Shown piece by piece: positions 21,801 through 36,057 of a stretch of DNA of 64,000 bases. The DNA comes from Auanema rhodensis. Lineage: Eukaryota; Nematoda; Chromadorea; Rhabditida; Rhabditidae. Location of the stretch: the NCBI GenBank assembly GCA_964057225.1, contig OZ059894.1:4712001-4776000 (forward strand), in the 5' to 3' direction. Position numbers and translations under genes: made by a program. Positions within the stretch are counted from its first letter, which is position 1; each line of letters begins with the position of its first letter. The notes under the pieces were generated by a model. That model made no database searches and was not told the DNA's origin. It saw only the letters and a program-made list of their open reading frames with translations.

Positions 21801-24800
21801 CTTTGCCTTGAAAAAAGGAATCTAAAAACATCTACTTTTTGCTAAATTATTTTGAAATTTTTCGAAAAAATTTTTGTCAAAATTTTTTGGAAGCAATGTT
21901 GAGTGTACATGGAAACTCAACATACACTAATGCATCATTTTTCAAACGATCATAACTAATTTTTGTATCAAGCGTTTTTCAATGTAGTATAGTGCATTCG
22001 ATGCGGATTTTTAAGCTGCGTCGATCTGTGTTATCAGATTTGCGCTAGCTTAAAAATGCACCGAGATATCAACTGATATAAGTTCACACTTATATCCTCG
22101 ATTTTCACCCTGAAGAAATAATTTTTTTGTTGAATAACATTGTCCATCGTCTTTGCCTTGAAAAAAGGAATCTAAAAACATCTACTTTTTGCTAAATTAT
22201 TTTGAAATTTTTCGAAAAAATTTTTGTCAAAATGTTTTTGGAAGCAATGTTGAGTGTACATGGAAACTCAACATACACTAATGCATCATTTTTCAAACGA
22301 TCATAACTAATTTTTGTATCAAGCGTTTCTTAATGTAGTATAGTGCATTCGATCCGGATTTTTAAGCTGCGTCGATCTGTGTTATCAGATTTGCGCTAGC
22401 TTAAAAATGCACCGAGATATCAACTGATATAAGTTCACACTTATATCCTCGATTTTCACCCTGAAGAAATAATTTTTTCGTTGAATAACATCGTCCATCG
22501 TCTTTGCCTTGAAAAAAGGAATCTAAAAACATCTACTTTTTGCTAAATTATTTTGAAATTTTTCGAAAAAATTTTTGTCAAAATGTTTTTGGAAGCAATG
22601 TTGAGTGTACATGGAAACTCAACATACACTAATGCATCATTTTTCAAACGATCATAACTAATTTTTGTATCAAGCGTTTCTCAATGTAGTATAGTGCATT
22701 CGATGCGGATTTTTAAGCTGCGTCGATCTGTGTTATCAGATTTGCGCTAGCTTAAAAATGCACCGAGATATCAACTGATATAAGTTCACACTTATATCCT
22801 CGATTTTCACCCTGAAGAAATAATTTTTTCGTTGAATAACATTGTCCATCGTCTTTGCCTTGAAAAAAGAAATCTAAAAACATCTACTTTTTGCTAAATT
22901 ATTTTGAAATTTTTCGAAAAAATTTTTGTCAAAATGTTTTTGGAAGCAATGTTGAGTGTACATGGAAACTCAACATACACTGATGCATCATTTTTCAAAC
23001 GATCATAACTAATTTTTGTATTAAGCGTTTCTTAATGTAGTATAGTGCATTCGATCCGGATTTTTAAGCTGCGTCGATCTGTGTTATCAGATTTGCGCTA
23101 GCTTAAAAATGCACCGAGATATCAACTGATATAAGTTCACACTTATATCCTCGATTTTCACCCTGAAGAAATAATTTTTTCGTTGAATAACATCGTCCAT
23201 CGTCTTTGCCTTGAAAAAAAGAATCTAAAAACATCTACTTTTTGCTAAATTATTTTGAAATTTTTCGAAAAAATTTTTGTCAAAATGTTTTTGGAAGCAA
23301 TGTTGAGTGTACATGGAAACTCAACATACACTAATGCATCATTTTTCAAACGATCATAACTAATTTTTGTATTAAGCGTTTCTCAATGTAGTATAGTGCA
23401 TTCGATGCGGATTTTTAAGCTGCGTCGATCTGTGTTATCAGATTTGCGCTAGCTTAAAAATGCACCGAGATATCAACTGATATAAGTTCACACTTATATC
23501 CTCGATTTTCACCCTGAAGAATTAATTTTTTCGTTGAATAACATTGTCTATCGTCTTTGCCTTGAGAAATGGAATCTAAAAACATCTACTTTTTGCTAAA
23601 TTATTTTGAAATTTTTCGAAAAAATTTTTGTCAAAATGTTTTTGGAAGCAATGTTGAGTGTACATGGAAACTCAACATACACTAATGCATCATTTTTCAA
23701 ACGATCATAACTAATTTTTGTATCAAGCGTTTCTCAATGTAGTATAGTGCATTCGATGCGGATTTTTAAGCTGCGTCGATCTGTGTTATCAGATTTGCGC
23801 TAGCTTAAAAATGCACCGAGATATCAACTGATATAAGTTCACACTTATATCCTCGATTTTCATCCTGAAGAATTAATTTTTTCGTTGAATAACATTGTCC
23901 ATCGTCTTTGCCTTGAAAAATCGAATCTAAAAACATCTACTTTTCGCTAAATTATTTTGAAATTTTTCGAAAAAATTTTTGTCAAAATGTTTTTGGAAGC
24001 AATGTTGAGTGTACATGGAAACTCAACATACACTAATGCATCATTTTTCAAACGATCATAACTAATTCTTGTATCAAGCGTTTTTCAATGTAGTATAGTG
24101 CATTCGATGCGCATTTTTAAGCTGCGTCGATCTGTGTTATCAGATTTGCGCTAGCTTAAAAATGCACCGAGATATCAACTGATATAAGTTCACACTTATA
24201 TCCTCGATTTTCATCCTGAAGAATTAATTTTTTCGTTGAATAACATTGTCCATCGTCTTTGCCTTGAAAAATCGAATCTAAAAACATCTACTTTTCGCTA
24301 AATTATTTTGAAATTTTTCGAAAAAATTTTTGTCAAAATGTTTTTGGAAGCAATGTTGAGTGTACATGGAAACTCAACATACACTAATGCATCATTTTTC
24401 AAACGATCATAACTAATTCTTGTATCAAGCGTTTCTCAATGTAGTATAGTGCATTCGATGCGGATTTTTAAGCTGCGTCGATCTGTGTTATCAGATTTGC
24501 GCTAGCTTAAAAATGCACCGAGATATCAACTGATATAAGTTCACACTTATATCCTCGATTTTCACCCTGAAGAAATAATTTTTTCGTTGAATAACATTGT
24601 CCATCGTCTTTGCCTTGAAAAAAGGAATCTAAAAACATCTACTTTTTGCTAAATTATTTTGAAATTTTTCGAAAAAATTTTTGTCAAAATTTTTTGGAAG
24701 CAATGTTGAGTGTACATGGAAACTCAACATACACTAATGCATCATTTTTCAAACGATCATAACTAATTTTTGTATCAAGCGTTTTTCAATGTAGTATAGT

Positions 24801-26235
24801 GCATTCGATGCGCATTTTTAAGCTGCGTCGATCTGTGTTATCAGATTTGCGCTAGCTTAAAAATGCACCGAGATATCAACTGATATAAGTTCACACTTAT
24901 ATCCTCGATTTTCACCCTGAAGAAATAATTTTTTCGTTGAATAACATTGTCCATCGTCTTTGCCTTGAAAAAAGGATTCTAAAAACATCTACTTTTTGCT
25001 AAATTATTTTGAAATTTTTCGAAAAAATTTTTGTCAAAATTTTTTGGAAGCAATGTTGAGTGTACATGGAAACTCAACATACACTAATGCATCATTTTTC
25101 AAACGATCATAACTAATTTTTGTATCAAGCGTTTTTCAATGTAGTATAGTGCATTCGATGCGCATTTTTAAGCTGCGTCGATCTGTGTTATCAAATTTGC
25201 GCTAGCTTAAAAGTGCACCGAGATATCAACTGATATAAGTTCACACTTATATCCTCGATTTTCACCCTGAAGAAATAATTTTTTCGTTGAATAACATTGT
25301 CCATCGTCTTTGCCTTGAAAAAAGGAATCTAAAAACATCTACTTTTTGCTAAATTATTTTGAAATTTTTCGAAAAAATTTTTGTCAAAATGTTTTTGGAA
25401 GCAATGTTGAGTGTACATGGAAACTCAACATACACTAATGCATCATTTTTCAAACGATCATAACTAATTTTTGTATCGAGCGTTTCTTAATGTAGTATAG
25501 TGCATTCGATCCGGATTTTTAAGCTGCGTCGATCTGTGTTATCAGATTTGCGCTAGCTTAAAAATGCACCGAGATATCAACTGATATAAGTTCACACTTA
25601 TATCCTCGATTTTCACCCTGAAGAAATAATTTTTTCGTTGAATAACATTGTCCATCGTCTTTGCCTTGAAAAAAGGAATCTAAAAACATCTACTTTTTGC
25701 TAAATTATTTTGAAATTTTTCGAAAAAATTTTTGTCAAAATGTTTTTGGAAGCAATGTTGAGTGTACATGGAAACTCAACATACACTAATGCATCATTTT
25801 TCAAACGATCATAACTAATTTTTGTATTAAGCGTTTCTCAATGTAGTATAGTGCATTCGATGCGGATTTTTAAGCTGCGTCGATCTGTGTTATCAGATTT
25901 GCGCTAGCTTAAAAATGCACCGAGATATCAACTGATATAAGTTCACACTTATATCCTCGATTTTCACCCTGAAGAAATAATTTTTTCGTTGAATAACATT
26001 GTCCATCGTCTTTGCCTTGAAAAAAGGAATCTAAAAACATCTACTTTTTGCTAAATTATTTTGAAATTTTTCGAAAAAATTTTTGTCAAAATTTTTTGGA
26101 AGCAATGTTGAGTGTACATGGAAACTCAACATACACTAATGCATCATTTTTCAAACGATCATAACTAATTTTTGTATCAAGCGTTTTTCAATGTAGTATA
26201 GTGCATTCGATGCGGATTTTTAAGCTGCGTCGATC
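18872..26235 (+). repeat. Mixed zone rich in 350-bp and X-ended monomers
   Basis: Units start at 18872 (350), 19222 (350), 19572 (unique ATCGTTTTTGCC), 19923 (350, unique GAAATAAGG), 20273, 20624, 20975, 21326, 21677 (350), 22027, 22378, 22729 (CACTGATGC, AAAAAAGAAATC), 23080 (AAAAAAAGAATC), 23431, 23782 (S with C at 287, the first TTCTTGTATC), 24133 (S), 24484 (350), 24834 (350), 25184 (TCAAATTTG), 25535 and 25886 (350). Units from 20975 (AAAAGTGC, TCGAGC, CTTAAT, GATCCGG) onward are echoed from 25184, 12 monomers (4209 bp) later. The five-type order is similar but not identical, so this is an older higher-order period. Confidence 0.85.
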
Positions 26236-28691
26236 TGTGTTATCAGATTTGCGCTAGCTTAAAAATGCACCGAGATATCAACTGATATAAGTTCACACTT
26301 ATATCCTCGATTTTCACCCTGAAGAAATAATTTTTTTGTTGAATAACATTGTCCATCGTCTTTGCCTTGAAAAAAGGAATCTAAAAACATCTACTTTTTG
26401 CTAAATTATTTTGAAATTTTTCGAAAAAATTTTTGTCAAAATGTTTTTGGAAGCAATGTTGAGTGTACATGGAAACTCAACATACACTAATGCATCATTT
26501 TTCAAACGATCATAACTAATTTTTGTATCAAGCGTTTCTTAATGTAGTATAGTGCATTCGATCCGGATTTTTAAGCTGCGTCGATCTGTGTTATCAGATT
26601 TGCGCTAGCTTAAAAATGCACCGAGATATCAACTGATATAAGTTCACACTTATATCCTCGATTTTCACCCTGAAGAAATAATTTTTTCGTTGAATAACAT
26701 CGTCCATCGTCTTTGCCTTGAAAAAAGGAATCTAAAAACATCTACTTTTTGCTAAATTATTCTGAAATTTTTCGAAAAAATTTTTGTCAAAATGTTTTTG
26801 GAAGCAATGTTGAGTGTACATGGAAACTCAACATACACTAATGCATCATTTTTCAAACGATCATAACTAATTTTTGTATTAAGCGTTTCTTAATGTAGTA
26901 TAGTGCATTCGATCCGGATTTTTAAGCTGCGTCGATCTGTGTTATCAGATTTGCGCTAGCTTAAAAATGCACCGAGATATCAACTGATATAAGTTCACAC
27001 TTATATCCTCGATTTTCACCCTGAAGAAATAATTTTTTCGTTGAATAACATCGTCCATCGTCTTTGCCTTGAAAAAAGGAATCTAAAAACATCTGCTTTT
27101 TGCTAAATTATTTTGAAATTTTTCGAAAAAATTTTTGTCAAAATGTTTTTGGAAGCAATGTTGAGTGTACATGGAAACTCAACATACACTAATGCATCAT
27201 TTTTCAAACGATCATAACTAATTTTTGTATTAAGCGTTTCTCAATGTAGTATAGTGCATTCGATGCGGATTTTTAAGCTGCGTCGATCTGTGTTATCAGA
27301 TTTGCGCTAGCTTAAAAATGCACCGAGATATCAACTGATATAAGTTCACACTTATATCCTCGATTTTCACCCTGAAGAAATAATTTTTTCGTTGAATAAC
27401 ATTGTCTATCGTCTTTGCCTTGAGAAATGGAATCTAAAAACATCTACTTTTTGCTAAATTATTTTGAAGTTTTTCGAAAAAATTTTTGTCAAAATGTTTT
27501 TGGAAGCAATGTTGAGTGTACATGGAAACTCAACATACACTAATGCATCATTTTTCAAACGATCATAACTAATTTTTGTATCAAGCGTTTCTCAATGTAG
27601 TATAGTGCATTCGATGCGGATTTTTAAGCTGCGTCGATCTGTGTTATCAGATTTGCGCTAGCTTAAAAATGCACCGAGATATCAACTGATATAAGTTCAC
27701 ACTTATATCCTCGATTTTCATCCTGAAGAATTAATTTTTTCGTTGAATAACATTGTCCATCGTCTTTGCCTTGAAAAATCGAATCTAAAAACATCTACTT
27801 TTCGCTAAATTATTTTGAAATTTTTCGAAAAAATTTTTGTCAAAATGTTTTTGGAAGCAATGTTGAGTGTACATGGAAACTCAACATACACTAATGCATC
27901 ATTTTTCAAACGATCATAACTAATTCTTGTATCAAGCGTTTTTCAATGTAGTATAGTGCATTCGATGCGGATTTTTAAGCTGCGTCGATCTGTGTTATCA
28001 GATTTGCGCTAGCTTAAAAATGCACCGAGATATCAACTGATATAAGTTCACACTTATATCCTCGATTTTCACCCTGAAGAAATAATTTTTTCGTTGAATA
28101 ACATTGTCCATCGTCTTTGCCTTGAAAAAAGGAATCTAAAAACATCCACTTTTTGCTAAATTATTCTGAAATTTTTCGAAAAAATTTTTGTCAAAATTTT
28201 TTGGAAGCAATGTTGAGTGTACATGGAAACTCAACATACACTAATGCATCATTTTTCAAACGATCATAACTAATTCTTGTATCAAGCGTTTTTCAATGTA
28301 GTATAGTGCATTCGATGCGGATTTTTAAGCTGCGTCGATCTGTGTTATCAGATTTGCGCTAGCTTAAAAATGCACCGAGATATCAACTGATATAAGTTCA
28401 CACTTATATCCTCGATTTTCACCCTGAAGAAATAATTTTTTCGTTGAATAACATCGTCCATCGTCTTTGCCTTGAAAAAAGGAATCTAAAAACATCTACT
28501 GTTCGCTAAATTATTTTGAAATTTTTCGAAAAAATTTTTGTCAAAATGTTTTTGGAAGCAATGTTGAGTGTACATGGAAACTCAACATACACTAATGCAT
28601 CATTTTTCAAACGATCATAACTAATTTTTGTATCAAGCGTTTCTCAATGTAGTATAGTGCATTCGATGCGGATTTTTAAGCTGCGTCGATC
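26236..28691 (+). repeat. Seven-monomer block, copy 1
   Basis: Units start at 26236 (TTTTTTGTTGAAT, CTTAAT, GATCCGG), 26587 (ACATCGTCC, TATTCTGAAA), 26938 (ACATCTGC), 27289 (GAAGTTTTTCG), 27640 (S with C at 287), 27991 (350 bp, ACATCCAC, TATTCTGAAA, TTCTTG) and 28341 (W-like, with a unique CTACTGTTCGC). The rare markers ACATCTGC, GAAGTTTTT and ACATCCAC recur in the same order from 30797, which shows that the block was copied as a unit. Confidence 0.92.
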
Positions 28692-30796
28692 TGTGTTATC
28701 AGATTTGCGCTAGCTTAAAAATGCACCGAGATATCAACTGATATAAGTTCACACTTATATCCTCGATTTTCACCCTGAAGAAATAATTTTTTCGTTGAAT
28801 AACATTGTCTATCGTCTTTGCCTTGAGAAATGGAATCTAAAAACATCTACTTTTTGCTAAATTATTTTGAAATTTTTCGAAAAAATTTTTGTCAAAATGT
28901 TTTTGGAAGCAATGTTGAGTGTACATGGAAACTCAACATACACTAATGCATCATTTTTCAAACGATCATAACTAATTTTTGTATCAAGCGTTTTTCAATG
29001 TAGTATAGTGCATTCGATGCGGATTTTTAAGCTGCGTCGATCTGTGTTATCAGATTTGCGCTAGCTTAAAAATGCACCGAGATATCAACTGATATAAGTT
29101 CACACTTATATCCTCGATTTTCACCCTGAAGAAATAATTTTTTCGTTGAATAACATCGTCCATCGTCTTTGCCTTGAAAAAAGGAATCTAAAAACATCTA
29201 CTTTTCGCTAAATTATTTTGAAATTTTTCGAAAAAATTTTTGTCAAAATGTTTTTGGAAGCAATGTTGAGTGTACATGGAAACTCAACATACACTAATGC
29301 ATCATTTTTCAAACGATCATAACTAATTCTTGTATCAAGCGTTTTTCAATGTAGTATAGTGCATTCGATGCGGATTTTTAAGCTGCGTCGATCTGTGTTA
29401 TCAGATTTGCGCTAGCTTAAAAATGCACCGAGATATCAACTGATATAAGTTCACACTTATATCCTCGATTTTCACCCTGAAGAAATAATTTTTTCGTTGA
29501 ATAACATCGTCCATCGTCTTTGCCTTGAAAAAAGGAATCTAAAAACATCTACTTTTCGCTAAATTATTTTGAAATTTTTCGAAAAAATTTTTGTCAAAAT
29601 GTTTTTGGAAGCAATGTTGAGTGTACATGGAAACTCAACATACACTAATGCATCATTTTTCAAACGATCATAACTAATTTTTGTATCAAGCGTTTCTCAA
29701 TGTAGTATAGTGCATTCGATGCGGATTTTTAAGCTGCGTCGATCTGTGTTATCAGATTTGCGCTAGCTTAAAAATGCACCGAGATATCAACTGATATAAG
29801 TTCACACTTATATCCTCGATTTTCACCCTGAAGAAATAATTTTTTCGTTGAATAACATTGTCCATCGTCTTTGCCTTGAAAAAAGGAATCTAAAAACATC
29901 CACTTTTTGCTAAATTATTCTGAAATTTTTCGAAAAAATTTTTGTCAAAATTTTTTGGAAGCAATGTTGAGTGTACATGGAAACTCAACATACACTAATG
30001 CATCATTTTTCAAACGATCATAACTAATTCTTGTATCAAGCGTTTTTCAATGTAGTATAGTGCATTCGATGCGGATTTTTAAGCTGCGTCGATCTGTGTT
30101 ATCAGATTTGCGCTAGCTTAAAAATGCACCGAGATATCAACTGATATAAGTTCACACTTATATCCTCGATTTTCACCCTGAAGAAATAATTTTTTCGTTG
30201 AATAACATCGTCCATCGTCTTTGCCTTGAAAAAAGGAATCTAAAAACATCTACTTTTCGCTAAATTATTTTGAAATTTTTCGAAAAAATTTTTGTCAAAA
30301 TGTTTTTGGAAGCAATGTTGAGTGTACATGGAAACTCAACATACACTAATGCATCATTTTTCAAACGATCATAACTAATTTTTGTATCAAGCGTTTCTCA
30401 ATGTAGTATAGTGCATTCGATGCGGATTTTTAAGCTGCGTCGATCTGTGTTATCAGATTTGCGCTAGCTTAAAAATGCACCGAGATATCAACTGATATAA
30501 GTTCACACTTATATCCTCGATTTTCACCCTGAAGAAATAATTTTTTCGTTGAATAACATTGTCTATCGTCTTTGCCTTGAGAAATGGAATCTAAAAACAT
30601 CTACTTTTTGCTAAATTATTTTGAAATTTTTCGAAAAAATTTTTGTCAAAATGTTTTTGGAAGCAATGTTGAGTGTACATGGAAACTCAACATACACTAA
30701 TGCATCATTTTTCAAACGATCATAACTAATTTTTGTATCAAGCGTTTTTCAATGTAGTATAGTGCATTCGATGCGGATTTTTAAGCTGCGTCGATC
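28692..30796 (+). repeat. Six monomers between the two seven-monomer blocks
   Basis: Units start at 28692 (Y-like with T at 287), 29043 (W-like with C at 287), 29394 (W), 29745 (350 bp, ACATCCAC, TATTCTG), 30095 (W) and 30446 (Y-like). The last three repeat the types at 27991, 28341 and 28692, 1754 bp (five monomers) earlier. A shorter duplication is therefore nested inside the 13-monomer period. W appears here for the first time. Confidence 0.86.
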
Positions 30797-33252
30797 TGTG
30801 TTATCAGATTTGCGCTAGCTTAAAAATGCACCGAGATATCAACTGATATAAGTTCACACTTATATCCTCGATTTTCACCCTGAAGAAATAATTTTTTTGT
30901 TGAATAACATTGTCCATCGTCTTTGCCTTGAAAAAAGGAATCTAAAAACATCTACTTTTTGCTAAATTATTTTGAAATTTTTCGAAAAAATTTTTGTCAA
31001 AATGTTTTTGGAAGCAATGTTGAGTGTACATGGAAACTCAACATACACTAATGCATCATTTTTCAAACGATCATAACTAATTTTTGTATCAAGCGTTTCT
31101 TAATGTAGTATAGTGCATTCGATCCGGATTTTTAAGCTGCGTCGATCTGTGTTATCAGATTTGCGCTAGCTTAAAAATGCACCGAGATATCAACTGATAT
31201 AAGTTCACACTTATATCCTCGATTTTCACCCTGAAGAAATAATTTTTTCGTTGAATAACATCGTCCATCGTCTTTGCCTTGAAAAAAGGAATCTAAAAAC
31301 ATCTACTTTTTGCTAAATTATTTTGAAATTTTTCGAAAAAATTTTTGTCAAAATGTTTTTGGAAGCAATGTTGAGTGTACATGGAAACTCAACATACACT
31401 AATGCATCATTTTTCAAACGATCATAACTAATTTTTGTATTAAGCGTTTCTTAATGTAGTATAGTGCATTCGATCCGGATTTTTAAGCTGCGTCGATCTG
31501 TGTTATCAGATTTGCGCTAGCTTAAAAATGCACCGAGATATCAACTGATATAAGTTCACACTTATATCCTCGATTTTCACCCTGAAGAAATAATTTTTTC
31601 GTTGAATAACATCGTCCATCGTCTTTGCCTTGAAAAAAGGAATCTAAAAACATCTGCTTTTTGCTAAATTATTTTGAAATTTTTCGAAAAAATTTTTGTC
31701 AAAATGTTTTTGGAAGCAATGTTGAGTGTACATGGAAACTCAACATACACTAATGCATCATTTTTCAAACGATCATAACTAATTTTTGTATTAAGCGTTT
31801 CTCAATGTAGTATAGTGCATTCGATGCGGATTTTTAAGCTGCGTCGATCTGTGTTATCAGATTTGCGCTAGCTTAAAAATGCACCGAGATATCAACTGAT
31901 ATAAGTTCACACTTATATCCTCGATTTTCACCCTGAAGAAATAATTTTTTCGTTGAATAACATTGTCTATCGTCTTTGCCTTGAGAAATGGAATCTAAAA
32001 ACATCTACTTTTTGCTAAATTATTTTGAAGTTTTTCGAAAAAATTTTTGTCAAAATGTTTTTGGAAGCAATGTTGAGTGTACATGGAAACTCAACATACA
32101 CTAATGCATCATTTTTCAAACGATCATAACTAATTTTTGTATCAAGCGTTTCTCAATGTAGTATAGTGCATTCGATGCGGATTTTTAAGCTGCGTCGATC
32201 TGTGTTATCAGATTTGCGCTAGCTTAAAAATGCACCGAGATATCAACTGATATAAGTTCACACTTATATCCTCGATTTTCATCCTGAAGAATTAATTTTT
32301 TCGTTGAATAACATTGTCCATCGTCTTTGCCTTGAAAAATCGAATCTAAAAACATCTACTTTTCGCTAAATTATTTTGAAATTTTTCGAAAAAATTTTTG
32401 TCAAAATGTTTTTGGAAGCAATGTTGAGTGTACATGGAAACTCAACATACACTAATGCATCATTTTTCAAACGATCATAACTAATTCTTGTATCAAGCGT
32501 TTTTCAATGTAGTATAGTGCATTCGATGCGGATTTTTAAGCTGCGTCGATCTGTGTTATCAGATTTGCGCTAGCTTAAAAATGCACCGAGATATCAACTG
32601 ATATAAGTTCACACTTATATCCTCGATTTTCACCCTGAAGAAATAATTTTTTCGTTGAATAACATTGTCCATCGTCTTTGCCTTGAAAAAAGGAATCTAA
32701 AAACATCCACTTTTTGCTAAATTATTCTGAAATTTTTCGAAAAAATTTTTGTCAAAATTTTTTGGAAGCAATGTTGAGTGTACATGGAAACTCAACATAC
32801 ACTAATGCATCATTTTTCAAACGATCATAACTAATTCTTGTATCAAGCGTTTTTCAATGTAGTATAGTGCATTCGATGCGGATTTTTAAGCTGCGTCGAT
32901 CTGTGTTATCAGATTTGCGCTAGCTTAAAAATGCACCGAGATATCAACTGATATAAGTTCACACTTATATCCTCGATTTTCACCCTGAAGAAATAATTTT
33001 TTCGTTGAATAACATCGTCCATCGTCTTTGCCTTGAAAAAAGGAATCTAAAAACATCTACTTTTCGCTAAATTATTTTGAAATTTTTCGAAAAAATTTTT
33101 GTCAAAATGTTTTTGGAAGCAATGTTGAGTGTACATGGAAACTCAACATACACTAATGCATCATTTTTCAAACGATCATAACTAATTTTTGTATCAAGCG
33201 TTTCTCAATGTAGTATAGTGCATTCGATGCGGATTTTTAAGCTGCGTCGATC
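30797..33252 (+). repeat. Seven-monomer block, copy 2
   Basis: Units start at 30797, 31148, 31499 (ACATCTGC), 31850 (GAAGTTTTTCG), 32201 (S), 32552 (350 bp, ACATCCAC, TATTCTG) and 32902 (W). The offset from copy 1 is 4561 bp, i.e. 13 monomers. Differences I saw from copy 1: the second unit lacks TATTCTG, and the seventh has the usual CTACTTTTCGC. Whether private changes or conversion made these differences cannot be told from one window. Confidence 0.92.
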
Positions 33253-34654
33253 TGTGTTATCAGATTTGCGCTAGCTTAAAAATGCACCGAGATATCAACT
33301 GATATAAGTTCACACTTATATCCTCGATTTTCACCCTGAAGAAATAATTTTTTCGTTGAATAACATTGTCTATCGTCTTTGCCTTGAGAAATGGAATCTA
33401 AAAACATCTACTTTTTGCTAAATTATTTTGAAATTTTTCGAAAAAATTTTTGTCAAAATTTTTTGGAAGCAATGTTGAGTGTACATGGAAACTCAACATA
33501 CACTAATGCATCATTTTTCAAACGATCATAACTAATTCTTGTATCAAGCGTTTTTCAATGTAGTATAGTGCATTCGATGCGGATTTTTAAGCTGCGTCGA
33601 TCTGTGTTATCAGATTTGCGCTAGCTTAAAAATGCACCGAGATATCAACTGATATAAGTTCACACTTATATCCTCGATTTTCACCCTGAAGAAATAATTT
33701 TTTCGTTGAATAACATCGTCCATCGTCTTTGCCTTGAAAAAAGGAATCTAAAAACATCTACTTTTCGCTAAATTATTTTGAAATTTTTCGAAAAAATTTT
33801 TGTCAAAATGTTTTTGGAAGCAATGTTGAGTGTACATGGAAACTCAACATACACTAATGCATCATTTTTCAAACGATCATAACTAATTTTTGTATCAAGC
33901 GTTTCTCAATGTAGTATAGTGCATTCGATGCGGATTTTTAAGCTGCGTCGATCTGTGTTATCAGATTTGCGCTAGCTTAAAAATGCACCGAGATATCAAC
34001 TGATATAAGTTCACACTTATATCCTCGATTTTCACCCTGAAGAAATAATTTTTTCGTTGAATAACATTGTCTATCGTCTTTGCCTTGAGAAATGGAATCT
34101 AAAAACATCTACTTTTTGCTAAATTATTTTGAAATTTTTCGAAAAAATTTTTGTCAAAATTTTTTGGAAGCAATGTTGAGTGTACATGGAAACTCAACAT
34201 ACACTAATGCATCATTTTTCAAACGATCATAACTAATTCTTGTATCAAGCGTTTTTCAATGTAGTATAGTGCATTCGATGCGGATTTTTAAGCTGCGTCG
34301 ATCTGTGTTATCAGATTTGCGCTAGCTTAAAAATGCACCGAGATATCAACTGATATAAGTTCACACTTATATCCTCGATTTTCACCCTGAAGAAATAATT
34401 TTTTCGTTGAATAACATCGTCCATCGTCTTTGCCTTGAAAAAAGGAATCTAAAAACATCTACTTTTCGCTAAATTATTTTGAAATTTTTCGAAAAAATTT
34501 TTGTCAAAATGTTTTTGGAAGCAATGTTGAGTGTACATGGAAACTCAACATACACTAATGCATCATTTTTCAAACGATCATAACTAATTTTTGTATCAAG
34601 CGTTTCTCAATGTAGTATAGTGCATTCGATGCGGATTTTTAAGCTGCGTCGATC
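33253..34654 (+). repeat. Tandem dimer duplication (2 x 701 bp)
   Basis: Units at 33253 (350) and 33603 (351) are repeated as 33954 (350) and 34304 (351). The first member combines Y markers (T at 119, GAGAAATGG, TTCTTG) with the 208 deletion, a combination I found only in these two units. The second member is W. The pair therefore arose by one dimer duplication after the deletion entered a Y background. Confidence 0.9.
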
Positions 34655-35355
34655 TGTGTTATCAGATTTGCGCTAGCTTAAAAATGCACCGAGATATCAA
34701 CTGATATAAGTTCACACTTATATCCTCGATTTTCACCCTGAAGAAATAATTTTTTCGTTGAATAACATTGTCTATCGTCTTTGCCTTGAGAAATGGAATC
34801 TAAAAACATCTACTTTTTGCTAAATTATTTTGAAATTTTTCGAAAAAATTTTTGTCAAAATGTTTTTGGAAGCAATGTTGAGTGTACATGGAAACTCAAC
34901 ATACACTAATGCATCATTTTTCAAACGATCATAACTAATTCTTGTATCAAGCGTTTTTCAATGTAGTATAGTGCATTCGATGCGGATTTTTAAGCTGCGT
35001 CGATCTGTGTTATCAGATTTGCGCTAGCTTAAAAATGCACCGAGATATCAACTGATATAAGTTCACACTTATATCCTCGATTTTCACCCTGAAGAAATAA
35101 TTTTTTCGTTGAATAACATTGTCCATCGTCTTTGCCTTGAAAAAAGGAATCTAAAAACATCTACTTTTTGCTAAATTATTTTGAAATTTTTCGAAAAAAT
35201 TTTTGTCAAAATTTTTTGGAAGCAATGTTGAGTGTACATGGAAACTCAACATACACTAATGCATCATTTTTCAAACGATCATAACTAATTTTTGTATCAA
35301 GCGTTTTTCAATGTAGTATAGTGCATTCGATGCGGATTTTTAAGCTGCGTCGATC
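34655..35355 (+). repeat. Y and Z monomers
   Basis: 34655-35005 is a full-length Y unit (T at 119, GAGAAATGG, C at 287). 35006-35355 is a Z unit (350 bp, base 208 deleted, ATTGTCC, TTTTTG). They separate the 701-bp dimer duplication from the W run to the right. Confidence 0.9.
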
Positions 35356-36057
35356 TGTGTTATCAGATTTGCGCTAGCTTAAAAATGCACCGAGATATCA
35401 ACTGATATAAGTTCACACTTATATCCTCGATTTTCACCCTGAAGAAATAATTTTTTCGTTGAATAACATCGTCCATCGTCTTTGCCTTGAAAAAAGGAAT
35501 CTAAAAACATCTACTTTTCGCTAAATTATTTTGAAATTTTTCGAAAAAATTTTTGTCAAAATGTTTTTGGAAGCAATGTTGAGTGTACATGGAAACTCAA
35601 CATACACTAATGCATCATTTTTCAAACGATCATAACTAATTTTTGTATCAAGCGTTTCTCAATGTAGTATAGTGCATTCGATGCGGATTTTTAAGCTGCG
35701 TCGATCTGTGTTATCAGATTTGCGCTAGCTTAAAAATGCACCGAGATATCAACTGATATAAGTTCACACTTATATCCTCGATTTTCACCCTGAAGAAATA
35801 ATTTTTTCGTTGAATAACATCGTCCATCGTCTTTGCCTTGAAAAAAGGAATCTAAAAACATCTACTTTTCGCTAAATTATTTTGAAATTTTTCGAAAAAA
35901 TTTTTGTCAAAATGTTTTTGGAAGCAATGTTGAGTGTACATGGAAACTCAACATACACTAATGCATCATTTTTCAAACGATCATAACTAATTTTTGTATC
36001 AAGCGTTTCTCAATGTAGTATAGTGCATTCGATGCGGATTTTTAAGCTGCGTCGATC

